From Paralithodes platypus (Eukaryota; Arthropoda; Malacostraca; Decapoda; Lithodidae), in contig CM064512.1 in the NCBI GenBank assembly GCA_032716605.1, positions 24,933,781 through 24,997,780 on the forward strand: a stretch of 64,000 nucleotides of DNA. Direction: 5' to 3'. Position 1 is the first letter of the stretch, and every line of letters starts with the position of its first letter. Below the pieces are notes generated by a model, which was not told where the DNA came from, did no database searches, and worked only from the letters and a program-made list of their open reading frames with translations. Shown piece by piece: positions 10,757 to 21,867 of this stretch. Position numbers and translations under genes: made by a program.

Positions 10757-11024
10757 ATGATCTCTAGTCACTAGTCAGCGGTGTGAAGACTTGTTGAGAA
10801 GGAACAATGTAACATTGTTACGAAGGGCAGCGCAGGCCTATTTTAACTTGAAAACAAAACAACTACTTTCAGGTTGTCTCCTCATGCTCCTTTGGAACTG
10901 TGACTGCATTGCCACTATCTCGTTGTCTTATCTCATTCTCTCGGATAACTTTCCCTCTCTTAGAAACAACGCAGGTAGTTTTGTGATATGTCAGTGGTCT
11001 TTGTGTTGATGCACTGACACCAAG
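10757..11024. other. spacer between two TIR elements
   Basis: The stretch contains no recognisable gene. It separates the right end of the PIN-nuclease element from the left TA of the Tc1/mariner-like element. Confidence 0.6.
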
Positions 11025-11026
11025 TA

Positions 11027-11366
11027 CAGTCTACGACAGAACTTGTTGTCATGGCCTGAGGCAATGTGTTAGTTCACTCACCTTTTAATAGATGGCACTT
11101 TATCGCTTCTAATAAAACGGGGCGGGGTTAATATAGAGGTTCGAAGGAGGAGGAGTCAAACGTGTGTGTGTGTGTGCGTGTGTTCGAGAACGGCACGCAG
11201 AATAAGTTTATTTTAACATAACACACAGGCTATATTATAAAATTAGCCCATGCTGGATCACAAATAAGTAACACACATTAGGTGTTGCGTTATTTATGGA
11301 ATTTAATACACAGACAAACAAGTTTCTATCCTTCGCACTTTCCATTCCCCCCTCCTCCCCCTCTCC
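11027..11366 (+). repeat. left inverted repeat of Tc1-like element
   Basis: It matches the reverse complement of 14240-14577, including GACAGAACTTGTTGTCATGG and GGAGGAGGAGTCAAACGTG. The match fades in a C/T-rich tract that leads into the (CT)n microsatellite. Confidence 0.85.
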
Positions 11367-11416
11367 CTTTCACCCCAACTCTCCTTCTTCACCCGCTTCC
11401 TCTCCCCTCCCTCCCT

Positions 11417-11419
<3 letters not shown>

Positions 11420-11464
<45 letters not shown>
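11420..11464. repeat. (CT)n microsatellite
   Basis: About 22 CT units occur without interruption, inside the pyrimidine-rich inner end of the inverted repeat. The two overlapping Ser/Leu-repeat open frames here are artefacts of it. Confidence 0.95.
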
Positions 11465-11467
<3 letters not shown>

Positions 11468-11529
11468 GACATAAAAGATACCTTCTAAAATACGCAGAAT
11501 AATACTATGCGATTGTTTTGAATTTACAT

Positions 11530-11678
11530 ATACATAATCTATTTTGTATTAATTTCACCACACCACCAAACGCCTCCAATGAAATTAATGAAAGCATTTA
11601 TGTGATCCACCGGGATTCGAACCTGGGTTATCACACACAGATTTTTAGACACCTTAACCATTACACCACCAAGACGGT
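11530..11678 (-). mobile_element. tRNA-head SINE copy A
   Basis: Read on the minus strand, the head has an A box (TGGTGGTGTAATGGTTAAGGTG) and a B box (GGTTCGAATCCC at about 11622-11611), with a body that ends towards 11530. The sibling copy at 18520-18655 shares the body motif CACCAAACRCCTCCAATGAAATTAATGAAA (given-strand reading). The same head is related to the tRNA-like block in the 1-1738 satellite. Confidence 0.75.
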
Positions 11679-12139
11679 TAAAGGTTTATGCACACGCCTA
11701 CGACTTATGAAATAAATAATAAATGTTAGGGATGACAAAAGTAACACATATATGTTGATTAGCAATAGGATAACTAGCGAGGCAGCGAACAACACCTGTT
11801 ACTCGCTGTCTCGATAGATATCCTATTCCTAATTAAGCTACGATTTCCGAAGAACACGTCTATATTTGTTTATATATATATATTAAGTGTAACAATAATA
11901 CTTAGGATTTACGTTATTTGTGTTGGCTTAATTTGGATAATACATATACTTGTGACCTCCACAATTTGTAATGTTTGAGGAGACGGCGCTTCAACCTCTC
12001 TCCTCTGTCCATCACATTCAAGCACCAACCCACCCACACCAATACTAACACAGGATACAAAACAGACACACACACACTCACACCCAATAACATAAAACGC
12101 ACATCACACACATGATCACATACAACGTAATGGGCACAA

Positions 12140-12172
12140 ATCACTCACACATGATAACATAAAACGCACACA

Positions 12173-12203
<31 letters not shown>
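12140..12203. repeat. (CA)n microsatellite
   Basis: CA dinucleotide runs at about 12164-12203 end a longer A/C-rich stretch that starts near 12060. Confidence 0.9.
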
Positions 12204-12477
12204 TCTGGTCCAGGTAAACTAGAAAAGGTATTAGCATTATTGAGGAAATGCTGCTGTCTTCAGTGCGTGTCATGGCCATCCTGAGCCTTACGACGTATAC
12301 ACACTAATAACACACATAACAAAGCCACTATAACAACTTCGACTCTCTCAAACACTCCTTCTCCCCTCTCTACACTCTTCAGAAAATAGGAAAAGTAGAA
12401 AGTAGCTACGAGGTGCCGTTGTGAAGGCTTATCCTTCAATACCTTCACCTGACCTGACCCCATCCGGGGTTTAGCTG

Positions 12478-12714
12478 GTCCACAAGGGTGTGTGACATGA
12501 ACCCAATAGAGAATTTGTGGGCCATCATGTCATGGAGTGGAATGTGGTCCAGGTTAGGATTGGAAAGGGCGGGAGGAGTGGGATTGGGGGGCAGGGGGGG
12601 GGGGGGGGGGGGATCCGTCGCCGCCCTAATATAAGTTGGAACATGTTTAAATCAGCTCCAACGAGAATACAGGAGGTAATTGATGCAGCTTGTGGGTGGA
12701 GATCATATTGATTT
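12478..12714 (+). pseudogene. Tc1/mariner transposase C-terminal remnant
   Basis: One frame reads CDMNPIENLWAIM, the Tc1 signature around the second catalytic Asp and following helix (usually SPDMNPIENLW). After a run of about 22 G at 12591-12612 another frame reads RRPNISWNMFKSAPTRIQEVIDAACGWRSY in pieces, which resembles the extreme C-terminus of Tc1 proteins. The middle is missing or scrambled and the upstream DDE domain is not recognisable. The fragment sits inside the TA-flanked element and agrees with its terminal features. Confidence 0.75.
12591..12612. repeat. poly-G run
   Basis: About 22 consecutive G split the transposase remnant. The length may be unreliable, because homopolymers are hard to sequence. 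Confidence 0.9.
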
Positions 12715-13156
12715 CATAAATATAAATTGTAAATGTTTACATTTAAGATCCCTTTATATGTATTATATAATGTGTATGTGTTTCCAATGTTCACCGTAAT
12801 ATAATGATGGTGAAATAATACATATTAAATTAAATTCAAGGTAACATACACAGAGCTATAGTATACTTTTAATTATGTTTGGACGATAATTTAAACAATA
12901 CGAAGTAAAAATATAAAAGCCTAAACAATTTACAGTATATAAACTTTAAAACAACATAACAAGATTGCTTGGATTATTGTTAATTGTTCAATTTGATGAC
13001 TTACTTTATAGTAAATCATTACAATGGGTAACGCCGAACTGTTTACTGATAATGGGAAGCCACAGTAATTAAGCTAGTAATTAAGAATCCACTGAGAAAA
13101 GTATAATGCAATAATCATAGCGTGTCATATTACATGTTAAGGTAATATGTAATATG

Positions 13157-13697
13157 ACATGTTAAGGTAGGCGGATGCCCAACCCCGAAAGGGGTTGAAA
13201 TAGGAGAGCTATCCCCCCGCCAAAGGCGGCTTTCTAGGGTGTTTCCTAGCTGATGCTGAGAGGATTGGGTTCTAGTCATGTGGTGATGGGCTGGTCTATC
13301 AGAGTGAGAACTGAGCGATCTCTGCCATACCCATAGCTTACTCTGACTGTTCCTTTTACTTATATATTTTCTAGATCTCTTCCGTGGATTGACCTCCCAA
13401 TTTACCAAGATTGGAAGCCAAAGCGTCACATTTTTCCTTTGCCCCTCAACTTTCTCTTCATAATTGCTGAGGGGCACAGGGCCCTGGGTGGGTCTTTGGT
13501 TTCCCGGGCGTTTCCGCACCCTCCTTAGCTCCCAGCCATGGAGTGGCTTCGGTCACCCAGGCTTTATTGTGGTCGGCAGGGAGGGTTCTGTGGGGGCGCT
13601 CGGTTATGGCCTTGGCCTTCAACAGGGCTTTGGGGCTGTTCGGCCAGGCAGCTTGGGGAGGAACAACAACAACAACAACAACAACATGTTAAGGTAG
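13157..13697 (+). mobile_element. short retroposon with (AAC)n tail and 14-bp target duplication
   Basis: The insert is 13171-13683. ACATGTTAAGGTAG occurs immediately before it (13157-13170) and after it (13684-13697). It ends in (AAC)n, so it is a retroposed RNA inserted in plus orientation. The 5' end is GC-rich and strongly structured: AACCCCGAAAGGGGTT (13181-13196) and CCGCCAAAGGCGG (13217-13229) each form a hairpin. I see no coding frame with support, and no clear A/B boxes at the start. It could be a SINE or a deleted LINE. Confidence 0.8.
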
Positions 13698-14239
13698 ATT
13701 ATGAATTGGTCAACCACAGTGCTGTGAATAGTTGTATGGAAGAAAACAAAATTTACTCTAATATGAACATTTATTTTTATTAAAAATAAAACACGTTTCG
13801 GTTCATCTAAAGTGTTTTCTCTAACTGAGTCGATATTATCTTGTCTTTATGATATATAGTTTTGGTTATAATTTGGTCCAAGCTAGATTACAATGTGATC
13901 CAACTTGTCTTGCTGCGTGGATTGTAACATCCCGTTTCAATTACTTATATATTTATACGATTGTTTACACTAACCAGGACGCCAAGGTTGGCAACTTTGA
14001 GTGTTTTGCAACGGAGCATACTGTATATATTTATTTTCTATAACACATTGTATAAGGTAAAGAATTGAATACGAGTTAATAATTGAGAATCAGTAAAGGT
14101 AAAAAGAACAGTATTATTAAAACACCAACGATTTTTTATGGACAGCTTTGAACACGACGATGAGGAAAATTATATATTCGGTTAGGAGAGAGAAGGGGGA
14201 GAGAAAAAGAGAGAAGGGGGGAGATAGGGGAAGGCAGCA

Positions 14240-14577
14240 GAGAGAAGGGGAGGAGGGGGGAATGGGAAGTTCGAAGGATAGAAACTTGATTGTCTGTATA
14301 TTAAATTCCATAAATAACGCAACACCTGATGTGTGTTACTTATTTGTGATCCGGCATGGGCTAGTCTAATAATATAGCCTGTGTGTTATGTTAAAATAAA
14401 GTTATTCTGAGTGCTGTTCTAGAACACACACACACACACACGTTTGACTCCTCCTCCTTCCAACCTCTATACTAACCCCGCCCCCTTTTATTAGAAGCGA
14501 TTAAAGGGCCATCTATTAAAAGATAAGTGAACTAACACATTGCCTCAGGCCATGACAACAAGTTCTGTCGTAGACTG
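14240..14577 (-). repeat. right inverted repeat of Tc1-like element
   Basis: This is the inverted partner of 11027-11366. It ends in CTG followed by TA. Confidence 0.85.
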
Positions 14578-14956
14578 TAAATCCCAAAATTATACCATCC
14601 CAATAATATCAGCTCATTGATAAATTGGGATTTGAACCTTGCGTACTTATGATTACCAGAGATTACCAAAGTCATCAATGAAAGCAAGCATGTGATCCAC
14701 AGATAATAGCTCGGCTAATTTTGAGAAGCCAGACGTAACTAATAATTGAGAGAGCAAGGTGGTAATGCAAACTTCATACTAATAACCATGGACCAATGTG
14801 AATATGAAAGAACGTAACATGGAAATTATAACTCAATATAAAATAATTGTACTATAGTATGCTATTTTTGACAGTGCAAGAAGAATCTTCCGTAACAACT
14901 GATTATCGTTCATATTATTGTACAATTAGATATAATTATATAACTACCTCAAAATA

Positions 14957-15444
14957 TTAACCCTTAATTAGCGGCGAGCAACATAAGTCGAGTTAAAAAA
15001 AGCTGGACTATGTGGCGGCGCTCGACATAGGTCGAGTGGCAATTTCAGCACGTAATGTGGCTGAGAGAGAGAGACAAGTGGTGGCAGGAGACTAGCGAGC
15101 GTATGACTGCTCCAGACCACCGCGGCGAACCTACTGACACAAATCTCAGCTCCCTCCTCCCTCTCTCACTCGCTACATACTCAATTATGTACCGAAAGTA
15201 CCGAATTACCTGCTTTTTGCACTCGCGTTGCACGGTTATTGCAAGAAAACTATCCATCATACAAGGATCGTTATGGTGTCATTCGAAAGCTCTGTTTATG
15301 CCCTTTCAGGGATAGGTACTTGTTTTACGTTCTGGGTCTTATTTAGGCATGAAAATGATCACGTAAACAGCCCTATTTTGGCTAAAAACACCCCGCTGTG
15401 CGGTACATATAAATAAACCGCATAGGCCGCTCGTAAGGTGTTAA
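14957..15444. mobile_element. piggyBac-like MITE with TTAA target site
   Basis: TTAA occurs at both ends (14957-14960 and 15441-15444). Directly inside are CCCTTAATTAGCGGC on the left and, inverted, CACCTTACGAGCGGCC on the right. This fits a short imperfect piggyBac-type inverted end beginning CCYTTA. The 480-bp body has no transposase frame, so it would be non-autonomous. The motif GACATAGGTCGAG recurs near the left end (around 14986 and 15029). Confidence 0.65.
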
Positions 15445-16147
15445 GTATGTATTTTGATCTACCGCTATATTCAAGTATTACTAATAAGTTAGATCTTAGT
15501 AGTCACGATAGTGGCGTGACTTCTGTGTGGTTTGACTTGTCATTACTGATTTTTTGTATTACAAAATTACTATTAATAAACATTCAAACATAACAAGGTG
15601 AAGGGTTTGCTCGCCCACCCACGAAGCCACGTGAAGGTATAGCTGGTGAAGATACCGACCTCTGCCCTTGATTGTCCCACCAACATATGTCTCATGTAAC
15701 CCCCTTCCCCCCTTTTTCTCCTAAGGGCATTATATTCCATCCATGATAATGCCTGATATAATCTCGGCCGCTACCTCAAAACAGTAATGGATGGAGGGTT
15801 TGGCTTAACCTCCAGCAACATTGTATACCACCACCCGGCCGTATTAACCCACTTTACCAACCTACTTACGCTGCTCATTACCAAAGGTTAACTGGCCAGA
15901 AATATCTTAGGAGACGCAGCAATCATTATGGTATGATCATGAATCAGTGCTAAAAGGACTGTTCCGGGCAACTGTTTCTGTATATATTCAACCCAGTTAT
16001 GTCATTGGGTCAAATAGCATGCTTCGTTTGACTGACGCTTTACAAAAATACCATATCACCCCGTGTACTTTATTTCTTATATTCATGTCGGTATGTGGTA
16101 GGTTAGATTATACTACAGTAGGTTAGGTTAGGTGAAGCTTGGGTGAC
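15445..16147. other. unassigned sequence
   Basis: No gene, RNA or repeat boundary was recognised. GC is mildly higher around 15600-15860 than in the flanks, which may mark an unknown repeat. Confidence 0.5.
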
Positions 16148-17222
16148 ATTCTAGCTAAAGATTGAGCGAAGAGTTCAGCTTTGTCAGAGAAAGAAGTGAT
16201 GGTTGTGCCAATCAGAGTGGAAAAGGGGAGGGAAAGATGAGGAAGAAAAATTGTTGGAGAGGTTTTGGGCTAGATGCCAGAAAGCTTGGTTAGAGCTATA
16301 GTTGGATAGTTCAGTGCATTTAATATTGATGAAAGAGTGCTTGGCAAGTATAAGAACAGATTTGGCTGGATTCCGACCAAAAACATAGGAAGAAGGAGAT
16401 TCTTGAGTTTGAAGGCGTTGGAACTGTTTGAATGCTTCCTCCTTGTTGTGGACAGCAGTAGAACAAGCGTGAGTAAACCAAGATTTTTTGGCATTAGACT
16501 GAGAGAAAGAAAATGGAATGTATGCTTCCATACCCGATAGGATTACCTCGGTAATGCGTTCAGCACTCTCCGAGGGTCCTCGACCACGGAAGCAGAAATA
16601 ATTCCATGGGAAATAAAAAGGTACTGCCGGAGAGCCTCCCAGTTGGCAGCCCCAAAGTGCCACAAGCGCCGCCAGCTAGGAAGATCGGGTGGCTGTACTG
16701 GAGAGATAAGGCAGGTGACAGAGATAAATTTATGGTCGGAGTAGCCCAAAGGAGAGACAATATTGACAGTATAAGAAGAAGGGTTAGAAGTTAGAAAAAA
16801 GTCAAGAATGTTGGGCTGATCTCCGAGGCGATCCGGGATTCAGGTGGGTTGCTGAAATAACTACTCTAGGCCATTCAGGATAGAAAAGACGTAGGCTTGT
16901 TCACCAGGTTGGCCAGTAGTGTGAGAGGAGAGCCATTGACGGTGGCAAACGTTGAAATCTCCTAAGATGGAGATTTCTGAAAAAGGAGAAATGGATAGAA
17001 TATGTTCCACTGTAGAGTTTAGATAATAAACAAATTGGGGAACGTCGGTAGAGTTAGGGGAAAGATAGACAGCACAGATATATTTAGTAAAAGAATCACA
17101 GGAAAGTTTGAGCAATACAGTTTGAGATTTCAGAGGAGTCAAAATCGGGAACACGAGAGCAAGTGAGTTTGTTGTGCACGTATGCACAACATCCGCCTTT
17201 GGCTGTGAAACTAGGATCGAGA
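16148..17222 (-). pseudogene. Jockey-type LINE fragment: endonuclease to start of RT
   Basis: On the minus strand the fragment begins in the AP-endonuclease domain (KGGCCAYVHNKLTCSRVPDF, then ILGDFNVCHRQWLSS with the GDFN and H-W residues). It continues with GYSDHKFISV (catalytic SDH), then the linker (GMEAYIPFSFSQSNAKK, AKSVLILAKHSFIN) and stops just before the RT palm. Frameshifts separate the pieces near 16860, 16750 and 16500. It covers the ORF2 part that the copy at 6376-8582 lacks, apart from the linker (about 16150-16640). Both ends are truncated. Confidence 0.85.
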
Positions 17223-17336
17223 AAGTAGGATGAAACAGAGAAGCACAAATACACAAATAATACAAAAATAAGCACAAATACACAATTACACACATGCCAA
17301 TCCGTACAAATACACAGGTAAACATATATGAAAACA

Positions 17337-17406
17337 CACATATGGTGGAGTGGTCATGCCACTGGATTGGTAATCCAATGGACCCGGGTTCAAATCCCGA
17401 TATGTC
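17337..17406 (+). tRNA. tRNA-Thr-like sequence (anticodon GGT), probably SINE head or pseudogene
   Basis: ACATAT (17338-17343) pairs with ATATGT (17400-17405) as a short acceptor stem. TGGA-TTGGTAA-TCCA forms an anticodon arm with GGT in the anticodon position. CGGG-TTCAAAT-CCCG forms a canonical T arm. The A box is GGTGGAGTGGTCATGCC. The total of about 70 nt is slightly short and the D arm is irregular, so it is probably not a functional gene. Sequence downstream to about 17520 could be a SINE body. Confidence 0.55.
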
Positions 17407-18519
17407 AATGGCAAGATATTATTGGGATTGAATTTGTGCTGTACCTAGTATCAGTGCATTACCACAAAGCCCACCGAAATGCCAAAAAAATACCCTCATT
17501 GTTCCCTGATTAAATAACACTGTATGAATATTCCCATATTCAAAATATGTTACAGGGGGACAATGCCTAGTGAGTTCACTGCTCAATAGGTGGCATTCTG
17601 AGAGTGAGGGTCTGAGTCTGGAGGGTGAGATGGTGAAGCACTCGAACGAAGCAACCAGCCGCTTCAGAGATGGAGCTGCTTCGAGCCATGATGGATGCTT
17701 CACATGTCTCACTCCCCAGACTGGAACAAGATCTCACGGGCTTCACCGTGTTGAGCGGTGGAATGTACAGGCTCTCAGCCTATGCCCGAGAGGGAGTAGT
17801 TGGAATATAGAAAACAAAAAAATACACATAACACATTGCGGATTGATATGCATTCTCACTTTTACACATCCACCAATACACACAATCACATTTACACTTA
17901 AATACTGTACATCGAAGCTGTTCATCATACTAGCTCCATAATTACGTGGAATATCAGAACTTAGCTGAAGCCCTCTTTAATAATGGAACACACATGTAGA
18001 TACAGACACATTTATATGATCATATATACACACAAACACATACACACACACTAATATAAAGTAAAACTCTTCTTATCAAATACACATGCTGCACACGGTT
18101 ATAAACATTTACACACATATAAAACATATCTCAACAAACATATACAACAGCCAAAACAAAGCAGATAGTTTTTACACGCAGACAATGCCAAACATACGCC
18201 TCTCTAACATGCATTTGAGATGATCCACAAATGATCCACATTACGTATTACAATGCACATATTGACAACGCTCATCCCAACTATCATACAATGAAACACA
18301 CATCGAAATACACAGTACGACACACACATGTTTGGCTTGATTCCAAAAACATCCAATCACATCACCGACCCTGAATGTCTCACATTTGATCACTGCCTTT
18401 TACGGGAAATAATTAGTTCCCAAATATCGCGAAATAGAATACGGAATTCATTATTGTTCTCTCTGCTTTTGGGGAGTATTGCGGATTGTTTACTTGTTGG
18501 ATCACTACTATTACAGTAA
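17407..18519. other. unassigned, partly CA-rich sequence
   Basis: 17800-18320 is rich in CACA motifs but has no long perfect tract. No gene is recognised. 17520-17780 could be the continuation of the tRNA-headed repeat at 17337. Confidence 0.5.
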
Positions 18520-18655
18520 TCTATTTTTTATTAGCTTCACCACAACACCAAACACCTCCAATGAAATTAATGAAACCACATGTGCGATCCACCATGATTC
18601 GAACCCGGGTTATCACACACAGATTTTTGACACCTTAACCATTACACCAACAAAT
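18520..18655 (-). mobile_element. tRNA-head SINE copy B
   Basis: Same family and orientation as 11530-11678. Head on the minus strand: A box TTGGTGTAATGGTTAAGGTG, B box GGGTTCGAATC. The body carries the AATGAAATTAATGAAA motif. The copies differ by scattered substitutions. Confidence 0.75.
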
Positions 18656-18689
18656 TTGAATTTGTGATTTGCTTTTATTCATACCATAA

Positions 18690-18933
18690 TAATAATAATA
18701 ATAATAGTAATCGTCTGGTTACTTATATTGCGCCCGTATCTCCTCCTTCGAGGATTCTCAAGCGCTTGACACTTCATTAATCAACCGGAGACCATTACCC
18801 ATCCTCTTGCTCATGAGGAGACGGTAATCGCTGGCTATATATCAGAAAAACTTTTCAATCTGAGCGGGGATTGAACTTGAGACCTGCAAGATGTGAAGCA
18901 GTCACTCTATCAACTGAGCCAGCCGGACGGCTA
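18690..18933 (-). mobile_element. SINE of a second family, tRNA head plus central domain
   Basis: On the minus strand the head reads GGCTGGCTCAGTTGATAGAG (A box) and AAGTTCAATCCCCGC (B box). It is followed by a body containing GAGACGGTAATCG-like and AGCGCTTGAGAATCC-like blocks, and ends in an ATT repeat (AAT units at 18688-18710 on the given strand). A related decayed copy is at 45385-45545. A (TA)n tract abuts the head side (18934-18992). Confidence 0.75.
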
Positions 18934-18934
18934 A

Positions 18935-18966
<32 letters not shown>

Positions 18967-18992
18967 ATATATATAATATATAATATATATAA
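18934..18992. repeat. (TA)n microsatellite
   Basis: TA-rich tract with occasional extra A, next to the SINE head. Confidence 0.9.
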
Positions 18993-19483
18993 CTGAGCAT
19001 GTTTTAATATTCACAATTGAAATCAGAACATCTACTCAGGATCGTTGTTTATTAAATAAATACCTGATACACAAATATACGTTTCATCCTGCAGCAGATA
19101 TTCGAGCTTTCATCTTTCGTGACAGAAATCCTCTCCCAGTGTCTCCTTCCTCGTCCTTCAATGTTTCGGCCGTCTGTTTGAATATCTGGCAGTCCTCCAC
19201 CTCCACTCTTATTATTATTATTACTGCCACCTCTTTTACTGTAGGTAGCGTTGTAGGAGACCATGTTGGCGGTGTTGGTGGGAGTTTTGTCCTTACTGAA
19301 AATGCCTACCACCAATATTACACACTGTAATCAAGTTTCTATCACCAACCAAGGGGGTACCTATATTACAATTGAAATACAAAAACATAAAATTCTGTGA
19401 GGAACATTGTATGGTAATCTTTGTTTATCACATCCTTGTCTAGTTACATCCGAGAAACCCGCACACTTTAGGGCGGATATTAT
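18993..19483. other. unassigned sequence
   Basis: A 60-90 codon open frame occurs on each strand around 19052-19330, with no recognisable motif. An ATT repeat is at 19206-19222. Confidence 0.45.
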
Positions 19484-19955
19484 TCAATATTATATGAGCG
19501 CAGTGCGCCCATATATCGAGCACTGTTCGTATATGTGACGAGGTTCCACCCATACTGAACCTCTTGAGAAAAGCATTTAGTTTCATAAACTCACTTCCTC
19601 TAAAGCCTCTGTCACACACATGACTTTGTCAACACGTCCTTGGTCGAGTATACTTAATTCTGGGTGGAAACCAAATATTAGGGACTTGGCTAAATAATTT
19701 AATATTAACCAGAATATGATGAAAAATACGTCATCGAGCTGAAGGGGCTGTAGAACTTTACACAATACTTTGCAAAATACACGGTCATATTAAAGTCTGA
19801 AAAGGCCGGGACGCCAGTGTGACAGGTCCTTTACTAAATCTCTACGATCTATCTCTACACACCATACTGTTGGATCCCTCTTACTATTCTATCGCCATAA
19901 CAAAAGTCAGTGTTCTTCAGAGGTTTCTCAGTGTATACCCCCTCCCTTGATGAGA
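19484..19955 (+). pseudogene. Jockey-type RT C-terminal remnant, host of a CR1 insertion
   Basis: SAVRPYIEHCSYM and RGSTHTEPL (19495-19565) match the HVWGGSTHTALL region of the Jockey copies, and 19880-19950 matches the CSSEVSQCIPPP region. The sequence between them (19580-19800) is unrecognised. The Jockey match resumes at about 20590-20630 (GGGTGGCACCCGCCTTTCAACACATTC), after the inserted CR1-like piece, so the LINE was split. Confidence 0.65.
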
Positions 19956-20590
19956 GAACGAGTTCAACGTAGAGTTACCAAAATGATACCTAGCCTAAAG
20001 AACAAACCATACGAAGAGCTTCTTAGAAAATTAAATATATTTCCTTTAGCCCAGCGCAGATTAAGAGGTGACTTAATTCAAGTGTTCAAAATCATCAAAG
20101 GCATGACAATATGAACTGTAGTAAGTACTTCACTATCAACCAATCTAATTACACGCGGGGAAACGGTTGCAAAATTATTGGTAAATCTTTTAACTCACAC
20201 GAATCTAAGAATTTCTTCTTCAATCGAGTTGTCAACTTGTGGAATGGGCTTCCCCGAGACGTTATAGACTGCAGCACCGTTGATTCATTTAAATTCCGCC
20301 TAGACAAATATCTCGTATGAAACCCGCGACTGACTGCGTTTGTAAATGCATAACTTTATTTTATCCTCCCCTCAGTTACTAACCCATATGTCCCCTACTA
20401 ACTTCCTAGTCCTGCCACGGACATTAGTTCCAGGGCAGTAGTTCCCTTTCCAATGTTCCCTTACCCACTCTAAACCACTGTTTGGACACTTGATCCTCAG
20501 TGTTTTGGAGGACAAGCAGCCTAGAAGGGTCATTAGACCTGTTGTTGCTTGATTTCCTTTGTACTTTGTACTCCTTTGTACTCCTTTGAG
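19955..20590 (+). pseudogene. CR1-like LINE 3' fragment, copy A
   Basis: It encodes an RT C-terminus: QRRVTKMIPSLKNKPYEELL, PLAQRRLRGDLIQVFKIIKG, then CSKYFTINQSNYTRGNGCKI and FFFNRVVNLWNGLPRDVIDC. One frameshift lies near 20105. The 3' UTR continues to a short tandem tail (CTTTGTACTC repeats, 20565-20588), as CR1-type LINEs often end. A sibling copy at 57768-58432 shares this whole segment. GAGAG at 19951-19957 and 20587-20592 could be a short target duplication. Confidence 0.8.
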
Positions 20591-20630
20591 AGTGGGTGGC
20601 ACCCGCCTTTCAACACATTCAACCATCCCT

Positions 20631-21664
20631 TACATATGATGGTTGCTTTTATTATGATTAATGATACAAATAATAATACTGAATAAGGCGATATAATTCT
20701 GAATGGATTCATATAGAGTCACACAGACCAATAAGGTGTCTGAGCAAGTCCACCTTGTTATCGAAACAAAGAACATAATGTAAAATGCTTTATGTCTGTA
20801 ATGCTCACCGGCTGTTGACAGGGAAACGCTCACACGGAAAATTAGATAATGTAATTAATCTTATAAATACATCTAGTATTCCAAATGTGGTAAATCTATG
20901 TATTTTAACATCTTTAATTTTACTGATTCTTGATTGTGATGTTATCATTTATATATAGCCAGAATAAAGTGAATTTTGTTTTACCACATTGCAAAAATTA
21001 ATCATTTCAAACCTTAAATATATTATGTATAATATAAAACATATTAATGAAGACTTCATTACAGATGACCTTCCATACACCACATTATTTACGAGATATA
21101 CTGTACACTATAATTGGTAATATTTGTATTATTTGTCAGTTTTCAAGTCTTTTTATATATACTAGTGAAAGTTAGTGTTAGTCTACAGTATATGACTGAC
21201 TGGAGCCATGTGTGAATATAGGTAGCCCAAATTTTAGATAAATCTTTGTGTTAGAATAATTCTGAATATATTTTGTGAAGAGCTGAAAATGATGTCCTGA
21301 GGGCATAATTACACGTCGAAAAAGTTTGGTTGATTGTCTTGATGAGCGGGAGGGAATCAGAGAAGTTAATTGCATTTTATCTTGATGTGGATGAGAGACG
21401 CTAGAGAGGAAATATCGAAGACAAACTCTGGGGAGATTGGGGAAACTTTAACAGAAACACAAAGAACCACGTTTTGCTTGGATTTTTCTTATGGGAATAA
21501 CACAAAAAGGCTTCATGGAGAACATATCCATTTTGATAACCTTAAACAAACGTTTTTTGTTAACTTAATCAATATTGACATTCAATATTATTGAAGAGAA
21601 CATTGTATACAATATTTATGCCTCTGTGGACAGGATGGCTTAGTGTCACATTTTTATAACGTTC
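20631..21664. other. unassigned AT-rich sequence
   Basis: No recognisable gene, repeat boundary or RNA. Confidence 0.5.
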
Positions 21665-21785
21665 TCAACACCAATAACCTCAAAATGAAATTTATGGAAG
21701 AATGTGATTTTCCCAGGATTCTAACCTACTGTAGGTTATCTCATATATAACTTACACGTTCTAACCATTACACCATCACGACAGT
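21665..21785 (-). mobile_element. decayed tRNA-head SINE copy C
   Basis: On the minus strand CGTGATGGTGTAATGGTTAG gives an A box and GTTAGAATCCTGGG a degenerate B box. The arrangement matches copies A and B, but the middle is diverged and the body is poor. Confidence 0.5.
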
Positions 21786-21867
21786 TACAAGTACAGCACA
21801 TGACTACGATTAATATCCATTTATCGAATACTATATATCAATCTAATCAAGCACTGCACCCAACTGC

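Larger units (their letters stand above)
11025..14579 (+). mobile_element. Tc1/mariner-like element with long inverted ends
   Basis: Both ends are flanked by TA (11025-11026 and 14578-14579) and start CAGTCTACGACAGAAC in inverted orientation. The inverted match runs about 340 bp, from 11027 to about 11366 on the left and from 14577 to about 14240 on the right, at roughly 90% or better by eye, ending in pyrimidine-rich sequence. TA target sites and CAGT starts are usual for Tc1/mariner. Inside are a decayed Tc1-type transposase tail (12478-12714), a SINE copy (11530-11678), CT and CA microsatellites and a retroposon (13171-13683). With its insertions it is larger than a typical 1.3-2 kb Tc1 element. 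Confidence 0.75.

Noticed and set aside
11282..11502. Two Ser/Leu-rich open frames
   Set aside because: They are products of the (CT)n microsatellite.
12591..12612. G-quadruplex function of poly-G runs (also 51433-51451 and 51731-51742)
   Set aside because: Single long G homopolymers near transposon debris, with lengths likely to be unreliable; no regulatory context.
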